Of a stretch of DNA of 64,000 bases, positions 21,953-34,700 are shown piece after piece (position 1 is the stretch's first letter; every line of letters starts with the position of its first letter). The position numbers and the translations under genes were made by a program. The notes under the pieces were generated by a model. That model was given only the letters and a program-made list of their open reading frames with translations, ran no database searches and was not told the origin of the DNA. The DNA is from Owenia fusiformis. Taxonomy: Eukaryota; Annelida; Polychaeta; Sabellida; Oweniidae. The stretch covers positions 25,158,822 to 25,222,821 of the forward strand of contig CAIIXF020000008.1 in the NCBI GenBank assembly GCA_903813345.2. The letters are read 5' to 3'.

Positions 21953-22975
21953 CACGCCCGGTGATCGTGAATATGGGACGGAGGGGGGGGGGGGAGCAGG
22001 CAATTTCTGCTAGGAAATTCAACAAATCTGGAAGATCTTTTTTTTCAAGAAAAAGTTTACTATTGAATTGCTAAATGGATAGGTGCACGGTATGGTAGAA
22101 TATGTTAGGTTTTCTGGGATTTTTTCTGAAACGATACGCATCTAAGATATGAGATCTATTAAAAAAGGCGCAAGGCCATCAACAGGCACAAATCAACGTT
22201 TTTGCTATAAATCAAGCAACAATGGTCTGGACGACCTGTAATAAATACTTGTAAGTGATGTTATAATAACTAAATTAATGTCATTGCTGAATTTATAAAA
22301 TAAGTTTCCATATGTGAAATAAAAAATAATCGAAAATAATGAATTTGGGACGGAGGGGGGAGGGGACGGAGGGGGGGAGCAATATGTATATAAGACATGA
22401 TTAGAGATGTTTTGCGACTTTAAGTCCTTTTACTCCAAATGTCCCCATTTTTCAGTCTCCAGGGGTATATCATCCAGTTTCTTACTAAGTTAATGAGTTC
22501 ATTTTCAAATACAAGAATTCGTGTGAAGTTGTTTCACTTTATAGAATTATTACTCCCCCCCTCCGTCCCCTCCCCCCTCCATCCCATTTTAATTATTTTC
22601 GATTATTTTTTATTTTACGTATGGAAACTTATTTTATAAATTCAGCAATGACATTAATTAAGTTGTGATAACATCACTTACAAGTATTTATTACAGGTCG
22701 TGTAGTCCATTGTTGCTTGATTTATAGCAAAAACTTTGACTTTTGCACGTTGGTTGCGTTGCGCCTTTTTTAATAGATCTTATATCTTAAAAGAGTATCG
22801 GTTGAAAAATAATCCTAGAATACCTAACATATTTCATCATACCGTGCTCTTATTCAATTTGCAATTCAATCGTAAACTCTGTCTTGAAAAAATAATTTTA
22901 CCAGATTTGTTGAATTTTCTAGCGGAAATTGCCTGCTCCCCCCCCTCCGTCCCATTTTCACGATCACCGGGCGTG
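21953..22975. mobile_element. Foldback element, left copy flanking the satellite
   Basis: Starts CACGCCCGGTGATCGTGA and ends TCACGATCACCGGGCGTG, with inverted arms of about 400 bp around a unique centre of roughly 170 bp (22,385-22,550). Each arm has a G-rich block (GGGACGGAGGGGG) at its outer end and another at its inner end. Arms A (outer, left) and B (adjacent to the satellite) are diverged enough to be told apart, which fixes orientation. The reading frame at 22736-22978 runs along arm B and has no known domain. Confidence 0.8.
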
Positions 22976-25900
22976 TAAATGTGTCTCATCCGGAGACGTG
23001 TCATCCCGAGATGACACCAGACATCACCACTCTGTTCAACTTGAACTATAACATCATTTTATACCATTAATTTCAATTTTCGAAAGAAAAATTTATTTCG
23101 TAACGCTCATCCGAGGAGGGTCTCATCCTAAATGTGTCTCGTCCGGAGACGTGTCATCCCGAGATGACACCAGACATCACCACTCTGTTCAACTTGAACT
23201 ATAACATCATTTTATACCATTAATTTCAATTTTCGAAAGAAAAATTTATTTTGTAACCCTCATCCGAGGAGGGTCTCATCCTAAATGTGTCTCGTCCGGA
23301 GACGGGTCAGCCCGAGATGACACCAGACATCACCACTCTGTTCAACTTGAACTATAACATCATTTTATACCATTAATTTCAATTTTCGAAAGAAAAATTT
23401 ATTTCGTAACGCTCATCCGAGGAGGGTCTCATCCTAAATGTGTCTCGTCCGGAGACGTGTCATCCCGAGATGACACCAGACATCACCACTCTGTTCAACT
23501 TGAACTATAACATCATTTTATACCATTAATTTCAATTTTCGAAAGAAAAATTTATTTCGTAACGCTCATCCGAGGAGGGTCTCATCCTAAATGTGTCTCG
23601 TCCGGTGACGTGTTATCCCGAGATGACACCAGACATAACCACTCTGTTCAACTTGAACTATAACATCATTTTATACCATTAATTTCAATTTTCGAAAGAA
23701 AAATTTATTTCGTAACGCTCATCTGAGGAGGGTCTCATCCTAAATGTGTCTCGTCCGGAGACGTGTCATCCCGAGATGACACCAGACATCACCACTCTGT
23801 TCAACTTGAACTATAACATCATTTTATACCATTAATTTCAATTTTCGAAAGAAAAATTTATTTCGTAACGCTCATCCGAGGAGGGTCTCATCCTAAATGT
23901 GTCTCGTCCGGAGACGTGTCATCCCGAGATGACACCAGACATCACCACTCTGTTCAACTTGAACTATAACATCATTTTATACCATTAATTTCAATTTTCG
24001 AAAGAAAAATTTATTTCGTAACGCTCATCCGAGGAGGGTCTCATCCTAAATGTGTCTCGTCCGGAGACGTGTTATCCCGAGATGACACCAGACATCACCA
24101 CTCTGTTCAACTTGAACTATAACATCATTTTATACCATTAATTTCAATTTTCGAAAGAAAAATTTATTTCGTAACGCTCATCCGAGGAGGGTCTCATCCT
24201 AAATGTGTCTCGTCCGGAGACATGTCATCCCGAGATGACACCAGACATCACCACTCTGTTCAACTTGAACTATAACATCATTTTATACCATTAATTTCAA
24301 TTTTCGAAAGAAAAATTTATTTTGTAACGCTCATCCGAGGAGGGTCTCATCCTAAATGTGTCTCGTCCGGAGACGTGTCATCCCGAGATGACACCAGACA
24401 TCACCACTCTGTTCAACTTGAACTATAACATCATTTTATACCATTAATTTCAATTTTTGAAAGAAAAATTTATTTCGTAACGCTCATCCGAGGAGGGTCT
24501 CATCCTAAATGTGTCTCGTCCGGAGACGTGTCATCCCGAGATGACACCAGACATCACCACTCTGTTCAACTTGAACTATAATATCATTTTCTACCATTAA
24601 TTTCAATTTTCGAAAGAAAAATTTATTTCTTAACGCTCATCCGAGGAGGGTCTCATCCTAAATGTGTCTCGTCCGGAGACGTGTCATCCAGAGATGACAC
24701 CAGACATCACCACTCTGTTCAACTTGAACTATAACATCATTTTATACCATTAATTTCAATTTTCGAAAGAAAAATTTATTTCGTAACGCTCATCCGAGGA
24801 GGGTCTCATCCTAAATGTGTCTCGTCCGGAGACGTGTCATCCCGAGATGACACCAGACATCACCACTCTATTCAACTTGAACTATAACATCATTTTATAC
24901 CATTAATTTCAATTTTCGAAAGAAAAATTTATTTCGTAACGCTCATCCGAGGAGGGTCTCATCCTAAATGTGTCTCGTCCGGAGACGTGTCATCCCGAGA
25001 TGACACCAGACATCACCACTCTGTTCAACTTGAACTATAACATCATTTTATACCATTAATTTCAATTTTCGAAAGAAAAATTTATTTCATAACCCTCATC
25101 CGAGGAGGGTCTCATCCTAAATGTGTCTCGTCTGGAGACGTGTCATCCCGAGATGACACCAGACATCACCACTCTGTTCAACTTGAACTATAACATCATT
25201 TTATACCATTAATTTCAATTTTCGAAAGAAAAATTTATTTCGTAACGCTCATCCGAGGAGGGTCTCATCCTAAATGTGTCTCGTCCGGAGACGTGTCATC
25301 CCGAGATGACACCAGACATCACCACTCTGTTCAACTTGAACTATAACATCATTTTATACCATTAATTTCAATTTTCGAGAGAAAAATTTATTTCGTAACG
25401 CTCATCCGAGGAGGGTCTCATCCTAAATGTGTCTCGTCCGGAGACGTGTTATCCCGAGATGACACCAGACATCACCACTCTGTTCAACTTGAACTATAAC
25501 ATCATTTTATACCATTAATTTCAATTTTCGAAAGAAAAATTTATTTCGTAACGCTCATCCGAGGAGGGTCTCATCCTAAATGTGTCTCGTCCGGAGACGT
25601 GTCATCCCGAGATGACACCAGACATCACCACTCTGTTCAACTTGAACTATAACATCATTTTATACCATTAATTTCAATTTTCGAAAGAAAAATTTATTTC
25701 GTAACGCTCATCCGAGGAGGGTCTCATCCTAAATGTGTCTCGTCCGGAGACATGTCATCCCGAGATGACACCAGACATCACCACTCTGTTCAACTTGAAC
25801 TATAACATCATTTTATACCATTAATTTCAATTTTTGAAAGAAAAATTTATTTCGTAACGCTCATCCGAGGAGGGTCTCATCCTAAATGTGTCTCGTCCGG

Positions 25901-28660
25901 AGACGTGTCATCCCGAGATGACACCAGACATCACCACTCTGTTCAACTTGAACTATAATATCATTTTCTACCATTAATTTCAATTTTCGAAAGAAAAATT
26001 TATTTCTTAACGCTCATCCGAGGAGGGTCTCATCCTAAATGTGTCTCGTCCGGAGACGTGTCATCCCGAGATGACACCAGACATCACCACTCTGTTCAAC
26101 TTGAACTATAACATCATTTTATACCATTAATTTCAATTTTCGAAAGAAAAATTTATTTCGTAACGCTCATCCGAGGAGGGTCTCATCCTAAATGTGTCTC
26201 GTCCGGAGACGTGTCATCCTGAGATGACACCAGACATCACCACTCTATTCAACTTGAACTATAACATCATTTTATACCATTAATTTCAATTTTCGAAAGA
26301 AAAATTTATTTCGTAACGCTCATCCGAGGAGGGTCTCATCCTAAATGTGTCTCGTCCGGAGACGTGTCATCCCGAGATGACACCAGACATCACCACTCTG
26401 TTCAACTTGAACTATAACATCATTTTATACCATTAATTTCAATTTTCGAAAGAAAAATTTATTTCATAACGCTCATCTGAGGAGGGTCTCATCCTAAATG
26501 TGTCTCGTCTGGAGACGTGTCATCCTGAGATGACACCAGACATCACCACTCTGTTCAACTTGAACTATAACATCATTTTATACCATTAATTTCAATTTTC
26601 GAAAGAAAAATTTATTTCGTAACGCTCATCCGAGGAGGGTCTCATCCTAAATGTGTCTCGTCCGGAGACGTGTCATCCCGAGATGACACCAGACATCACC
26701 ACTCTGTTCAACTTGAACTATAACATCATTTTATACCATTAATTTCAATTTTCGAAAGAAAAATTTATTTCGTAACGCTCATCCGAGGAGGGTCTCATCC
26801 TAAATGTGTCTCGTCCGGAGACGTGTCATCCCGAGATGACACCAGACATCACCACTCTGTTCAACTTGAACTATAACATCATTTTATACCATTAATTTCA
26901 ATTTTCGAAAGAAAAATTTATTTCGTAACGCTCATCCGAGGAGGGTCTCATCCTAAATGTGTCTCGTCCGGAGACGTGTCATCCCGAGATGACACCAGAC
27001 ATCACCACTCTGTTCAACTTGAACTATAACATCATTTTATACCATTAATTTCAATTTTCGAAAGAAAAATTTATTTCGTAACGCTCATCCGAGGAGGGTC
27101 TCATCCTAAATGTGTCTCGTCCGGAGACGTGTCATCCCGAGATGACACCAGACATCACCACTCTGTTCAACTTGAACTATAACATCATTTTATACCATTA
27201 ATTTCAATTTTCGAAAGATAAAATTTATTTCGTAACGCTCATCCGAGGAGGGTCTCATACTAAATGTGTCTCGTCCGGAGACGTGTCATCCCGAGATGAC
27301 ACCAGACATCACCACTCTGTTCAACTTGAACTATAACATCATTTTATACCATTAATTTCAATTTTCAAGAGAAAAATTTATTTCGTAACGCTCATCCGAG
27401 GAGGGTCTCATCCTAAATGTGTCTCGTCCGGAGACGTGTCATCCCGAGATGACACCAGACATCACCACTCTGTTCAACTTGAACTATAACATCATTTTAT
27501 ACCATTAATTTCAATTTTCGAAAGAAAAATTTATTTCGTAACGCTCATCCGAGGAGGGTCTCATCCTAAATGTGTCTCGTCCGGAGACGTGTCATCCCGA
27601 GATGACACCAGACATCACCACTCTGTTCAACTTGAACTATAATATCATTTTATACCATTAATTTCAATTTTCGAAAGAAAAATTTATTTCTTAACGCTCA
27701 TCCGAGGAGGGTCTCATCCTAAATGTGTCTCGTCCGGAGACGTGTCATCCCGAGATGACTCCAGACATCACCACTCTGTTCAACTTGAACTATAACATCA
27801 TTTTATACCATTAATTTCAATTTTCGAAAGAAAAATTTATTTCGTAACGCTCATCCGAGGAGGGTCTCATCCTAAATGTGTCTCGTCCGGAGACGTGTCA
27901 TCCCGAGATGACACCAGACATCACCACTCTGTTCAACTTGAACTATAACATCATTTTATACCATTAATTTCAATTTTCGAAAGAAAAATTTATTTCGTAA
28001 CGCTCATCCGAGGAGGGTCTCATCCTAAATGTGTCTCGTCCGGAGACGTGTCATCCCGAGATGACACCAGACATCACCACTCTGTTCAACTTGAACTATA
28101 ACATCATTTTATACCATTAATTTCAATTTTCGAAAGATAAAATTTATTTCGTAACGCTCATCCGAGGAGGGTCTCATCCTAAATGTGTCTCGTCCGGAGA
28201 CGTGTCATCCCGAGATGACACCAGACATCACCACTCTGTTCAACTTGAACTATAACATCATTTTATACCATTAATTTCAATTTTCGAAAGAAAAATTTAT
28301 TTCGTTACGCTCATCCGAGGAGGGTCTCATCCTAAATGTGTCTCGTCCGGAGACGTGTCATCCAGAGATGACACCAAACATCACCACTCTGTTCAACTTG
28401 AACTATAACATCATTTTATACCATTAATTTCAATTTTCGAAAGAAATATTTATTTCGTAACGCTCATCCGAGGAGGGTCTCATCCTAAATGTGTCTCGTC
28501 CGGAGACGTGTCATCCCGAGATGACACCAGACATCACCACTCTGTTCAACTTGAACTATAACATCATTTTATACCATTAATTTCAATTTTCGAAAGAAAA
28601 ATTTATTTCGTAACGCTCATCCGAGGAGGGTCTCATCCTAAATGTGTCGCGTCCGGAGAC
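22976..28660 (+). repeat. 153-bp satellite array, forward block (about 37 copies)
   Basis: Period measured directly: AATGTGTCTC starts at 23131, 23284, 23437 and 23590. Copies are nearly identical, with scattered single-base variants. Each unit contains an 8-bp inverted repeat (GTGTCATC, 4-base gap, GATGACAC), the palindrome GTTCAACTTGAAC, and GTCTC...GAGAC. Each unit carries stops in the longest frame, so the array is not coding. A block of about nine units is duplicated at a 1,377-bp offset. The first unit abuts the foldback element at TAAATGTG. Confidence 0.97.
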
Positions 28661-28715
28661 TATAACATCATTTTATACCATTAATTTCAATTTATACCAT
28701 ACAAAATGATGTGGT
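28661..28715. repeat. Turning point of the satellite palindrome
   Basis: The last forward unit lacks the segment between GGAGAC and TATAACATC, reaches TTTCAATTT, and then passes straight into inverted-orientation satellite (ACAAAATGATG, GGTGATGTCTGG). There is no unrelated spacer; about 25 bp of satellite-derived sequence separates the two orientations. Confidence 0.85.
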
Positions 28716-31700
28716 GATGTCTGGTGTCATCTCGGAATGACACGTCTCCGGACGAGACACATTCAGGATGAGACCCTCCTCTGATGAGCGTTACGAAATA
28801 AATTTTTCTTTCGAAAATTGAAATTAATGGTATAAAATGATGTTATAGTTCAAGTTGAACAGAGTGGTGATGTCTGGTGTCATCTCGGGATGACACGTCT
28901 CCGGACGAGACACATTTAGGATGAGACCCTCCTCGGATGAGCGTTACGAAATAAATTTTTCTTTCGAAAATTGAAATTAATGGTATAAAATTATGTTATA
29001 GTTCAAGTTGAACAGAGTGGTGATGTCTGGTGTCATCTCAGGATTACACGTCTCCGGACGAGACACAATTAGGATGAGACCCTCCTCGGATGAGCGTTAC
29101 GAAATAAATTTTTCTTTCGAAAATTGAAATTAATGGTATAAAATGATGTTATAGTTCAAGTTGAACAGAGTGGTGATGTCTGGTGTCATCTCGGGACGAC
29201 ACGTCTCCGGACGAGACACATTTAGGATGAGACCCTCCTCGGATGAGCGTTACGAAATAAATTTTTCTTTCGAAAATTGAAATTAATGGTATAAAATGAT
29301 GTTATAGTTCAAGTTGAACAGAGTGGTGATGTCTGGTGTCATCTCGGGACGACACGTCTCCGGACGAGACACATTTAGGATGAGACCCTCCTCGGATAAG
29401 CGTTACGAAATAAATTTTTCTTTCGAAAATAGAAATTAATGGTATAAAATGATGTTATAGTTCAAGTTGAACAGAGTGGTGATGTCTGGTGTCATCTCGG
29501 GACGACACGTCTCCGGACGAGACACATTTAGGATGAGACCCTCCTCGGATGAGCGTTACGAAATAAATTTTTCTTTCGAAAATTGAAATTAATGGTATAA
29601 AATGATGTTATAGATCAAGTTGAACAGAGTGGTGATGTCTGGTGTCATCTCGGGACGACACGTCTCCGGACGAGACACATTTAGGATGAGACCCTCCTCG
29701 GATGAGCGTTACGAAATAAATTTTTCTTTCGAAAATTGAAATTAATGGTATAAAATGATGTTATAGTTCAAGTTGAACAGAGTGGTGATGTCTGGTGTCA
29801 TCTCGGGACGACACGTCTCCGGACGAGACACATTTAGGATGAGACCCTCCTCGGATGAGCGTTACGAAATAAATTTTTCTTTCGAAAATTGAAATTAATG
29901 GTATAAAATGATGTTATAGTTCAAGTTGAACAGAGTGGTGATGTCTGGTGTCATCTCGGGACGACACGTCTCCGGACGAGACACATTTAGGATGAGACCC
30001 TCCTCGGATGAGCGTTACGAAATAAATTTTTCTTTCGAAAATTGAAATTAATGGTATAAAATGATGTTATAGTTCAAGTTGAACAGAGTGGTGATGTCTG
30101 GTGTCATCTCGGGATGACACGTCTCCGGACGAGACACATTTAGGATGAGACCCTCGTCGGATGAGCGTTACGAAATAAATTTTTCTTTCGAAAATTGAAA
30201 TTAATGGTATAAAATGATGTTATAGTTCAAGTTGAACAGAGTGGTGATGTCTGGTGTCATCTCAGGACGACACGTCTCCGGACGAGACACATTTAGGATG
30301 AGACCCTCCTCGGATGAGCGTTACGAAATAAATTTTTCTTTCGAAAATTGAAATTAATGGTATAAAATGATGTTATAGTTCAAGTTGAACAGAGTGGTGA
30401 TGTCTGGTGTCATCTCGGGACGACACGTCTCCGGACGAGACACATTTAGGATGAGACCCTCCTCGGATGAGCGTTCCGAAATAAATTTTTCTTTCGAAAA
30501 TTGAAATTAATTGTATAAAATGATGTTGTAGTTCAAGTTGAACAGAGTGGTGATGTCTGGTGTCATCTCGGGACGACACGTCTCCAGACGAGACACATTT
30601 AGGATGAGACCCTCCTCGGATGAGCGTTACGAAATAAATTTTTCTATCGAAAATTGAAATTAATGGTATAAAATGATGTTATAGTTCAAGTTGAACAGAG
30701 TGGTGATGTCTGGTGTCATCTCGGGACGACATGTCTCCGGACGAGACACATTTAGGATGAGACCCTCCTCGGATGAGCGTTACGAAATAAATTTTTCTTT
30801 CGAAAATTGAAATTAATGGTATAAAATGATGTTATAGTTCAAGTTGAACAGAGTGGTGATGTCTGGTGTCATCTCGGGATGACACGTCTCCGGACGAGAC
30901 ACATTTAGGATGAGACCCTCCTCGGATGAGCGTTACGAAATAAATTTTTCTTTCGAAAATTGAAATTAATGGTATAAAATGATGTTATAGTTCAAGTTGA
31001 ACAGAGTGGTGATGTCTGGTGTCATCTCGGGATGACACGTCTCCGGACGAGACACATTTAGGATGAGACCCTCCTCGGATGAGCGTTACGAAATAAATTT
31101 TTCTTTCGAAAATTGAAATTAATGGTATAAAATGATGTTATAGTTCAACTTGAACAGAGTGGTGATGTCTGGTGTCATCTCGGGATGATACGTCTTCGGA
31201 CGAGATACATTTAGGATGAGACCCTCCAGGGATGAGCGTTACGAAATAAATTTTTCTTTCGAAAATTGAAATTAATGGTATAAAATGATGTTATAGTTCA
31301 AGTTGAACAGAGTGGTGAAGTCTGGTGTCATCTCGGGATGACACGTCTCCGGACGAGATACATTTAGGATGAGACCCTCCAGGGATGAGCGTTACGAAAT
31401 AAATTTTTCTTTCGAAAATTGAAATTAATGGTATAAAATGATGTTATAGTTCAAGTTGAACAGAGTGGTGAAGTCTGGTGTCATCTCGGGATGACACGTC
31501 TCTGGACGAGACACATTTAGGATGAGACCCTCCTCGGATGAGCGTTACGAAATAAATTTTTCTTTCGAAAATTGAAATTAATGGTATAAAATGATGTTAT
31601 AGTTCAAGTTGAACAGAGTGGTGATGTCTGGTGTCATCTCGGGATGACACGTCTCCGGCCGAGACACATTTAGGATGAGACCCTCCTCGGATGAGCGTTA

Positions 31701-34700
31701 CGAAATAAAATTTCTTTCGAAAATTGAAATTAATGGTATAAAATGATGTTATAGTTCAAGTTGAACAGAGTGGTGATGTCTGGTGTCATCTCGGGATGAC
31801 ACGTCTCCAGGCGAGACACATTTAGGATGAGACCCTCCTAGGATGAGCGTTACGAAATAAATTTTTCTTTCGAAAACTGAAATTAATGGTATAAAATGAT
31901 GTTATAGTTCAAGTTGAACAGAGTGGTGATGTCTGGTGTCATCTCGGGATGACACGTCTCCGGACGAGACACATTTAGGATGAGACCCTCCTCGGATGAG
32001 CGTTACGAAATAAATTTTTCTTTCGAAAATTGAAATTAATGGTATAAAATGATGTTATAGTTCAAGTTGAACAGAGTGGTGATGTCTGGTGTCATCTCGG
32101 GATGACATGTCTCCGGACGAGACACATTTAGGATGAGACCCTCCTCAGATGAGCGTTACGGAATAAATTTTTCTTTCGAAAATTGAAATTAATGGAATAA
32201 AATGATGTTATAGTTCAAGTTGAACAGAGTGGTGATGTCTGGTGTCATCTCGGGATGACACGTCTCCGGACGAGACACATTTAGGATGAGACCCTCCTCG
32301 GATGAGGGTTACGAAATAAATTTTTCTTTCGAAAATTGAAATTAATGGTATAAAATGATGTTATAGTTCAAGTTGAACAGAGTGGTGATGTCTGGTGTCA
32401 TCTCGGGATGACACGTCTCAGGACGAGACACATTTAGGATGAGACCCTCCTCGGATGAGCGTTACGAAATAAATTTTTCTTTCGAAAATTGAAATTAATG
32501 GTATAAAATGATGTTATAGTTCAAGTTGAACAGAGTGGTGATGTCTGGTGTCATCTCGGGATGACATGTCTCCGGACGAGACACATTTAGGATGAGACCC
32601 TCCTCGGATGAGCGTTACGAAATAAATTTTTCTTTCGAAAATTGAAATTAATGGTATAAAATGATGTTATAGTTCAAGTTGAACAGAGTGGTGATGTCTG
32701 GTGTCATCTCGGGATGACACATCTCCGGAAGAGACACATTTAGGATGAGACCCTCCTCGGATGAGTGTTACGAAATAAATTTTTCTTTCGAAAATTGAAA
32801 TTAATGGTATAAAATGATGTTATAGTTCAAGTTGAACAGAGTGGTGATGTCTGGTGTCATCTCGGGATGACACGTCTCCGGACGAGACACATTTAGGATG
32901 AGACCCTCCTCGGATGAGCGTTACGAAATAAATTTTTCTTTCGAAAATTGAAATTAATGGTATAAAATGATGTTATAGTTCAAGTTGAACAGAGTGGTGA
33001 TGTCTGGTGTCATCTCGGGATGACACGTCTCCGGACGAGACACATTTAGGATGAGACCCTCCTCGAATGAGCGTTACGAAATAAATTTTTCTTTCGAAAA
33101 TTGAAATTAATGATATAAAATGATGTTATAGTTCAAGTTGAACAGAGTGGTGATGTCTGGTGTCATCTCGGGATGACACGTCTCCGGACGAGACACATTT
33201 AGGATGAGACCCTCCTTGGATGAGCGTTACGAAATAAATTTTTCTTTCGAAAATTGAAATTAATGGTATAAAATGATGTTATAGTTCAAGTTGAACAGAG
33301 TTGTGATGTCTGGTGTCATCTCGGGATAACACGTCTCCGGACGAGACACATTTAGGATGAGACCCTCCTCGGATGAGCGTTACGAAATAAATTTTTCTTT
33401 CGAAAATTGAAATTAATGGTATAAAATGATGTTATAGTTCAAGTTGAACAGAGTGGTGATGTCTGGTGTCATCTCGGGATGACACGTCTCCAGACGAGAC
33501 ACATTTAGGATGAGACCCTCCTCGAATGAGCGTTACGAAATAAATTTTTCTTTCGAAAATTGAAATTAATGGTATAAAATGATGTTATAGTTCAAGTTGA
33601 ACAGAGTGGTGATGTCTGGTGTCATCTCGGGATGACACGTCTCCGGACGAGACACATTTAGGATGAGACCCTCCTCGAATGAGCGTTACGAAATAAATTT
33701 TTCTTTCGAAAATTGAAATTAATGGTATAAAATGATGTTATAGTTCAAGTTGAACAGAGTGGTGATGTCTGGTGTCATCTCGGGATGACACGTCTCCGGA
33801 CGAGACACATTTAGGATGAGACCCTCCTCGGATGAGCGTTACAAAATAAATTTTTCTTTCGAAAATTGAAATTTATGGTATAAAATGATGTTATAGTTCA
33901 ATTTGAACAGAGTGGTGATGTCTGGTGTCATCTAGGGATGACACGTCTCCGGACGAGACACATTTAGGATGAGACCCTCCTCGGATGAGCGTTACGAAAT
34001 AAATTTTTCTTTCGAAAATTGAAATTAATGGTATAAAATGATGTTATAGTTCAAGTTGAACAGAGTGGTGATGTCTGGTGTCACCTCGGGATGACACGTC
34101 TCCGGACGAGACACATTTAGGATGAGACCCTCCTCGAATGAGCGTTACGAAATAAATTTTTCTTTCGAAAATTGAAATTAATGGTATAAAATGATGTTAT
34201 AGTTCAAGTTGAACAGAGTGGTGATGTCTGGTGTCATCTCGGGATGACACGTCTCTGGACGAGACACATTTAGGATGAGACCCTCCTCGGATGAGCGTTA
34301 CGAAATAAATTTTTCTTTCGAAAATTGAAATTAATGGTATAAAATGATGTTATAGTTCAAGTTGAACAGAGTGGTGATGTCTGGTGTCATCTCGGGATGA
34401 CACGTCTCCGGACGAGACACATTTAGGATGAGACCCTCCTCAGATGAGCGTTAGGAAATAAATTTTTCTTTCGAAAATTGAAAGTAATGGTATAAAATGA
34501 TGTTATAGTTCAAGTTGAACAGAGTGGTGATGTCTGGTGTCATCTCGGGATGACACGTCTCCGGACGAGACACATTTAGGATGAGACCCTCCTCGGATGA
34601 GCGTTACGAAATAAATTTTTCTTTCGAAAATTGAAATTAATGGTATAAAATGATGTTATAGTTCAAGTTGAACAGAGTGGTGATGTCTGGTGTCATCTCG

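Noticed and set aside
22736-22978. 80-codon frame along foldback arm B
   Set aside because: Follows the inverted repeat, ends in the terminal repeat, no domain recognised; the equivalent frame in the right copy fuses into satellite.
22976-28660. CRISPR-like array
   Set aside because: Contiguous 153-bp units without variable spacers, in eukaryotic DNA with introns.
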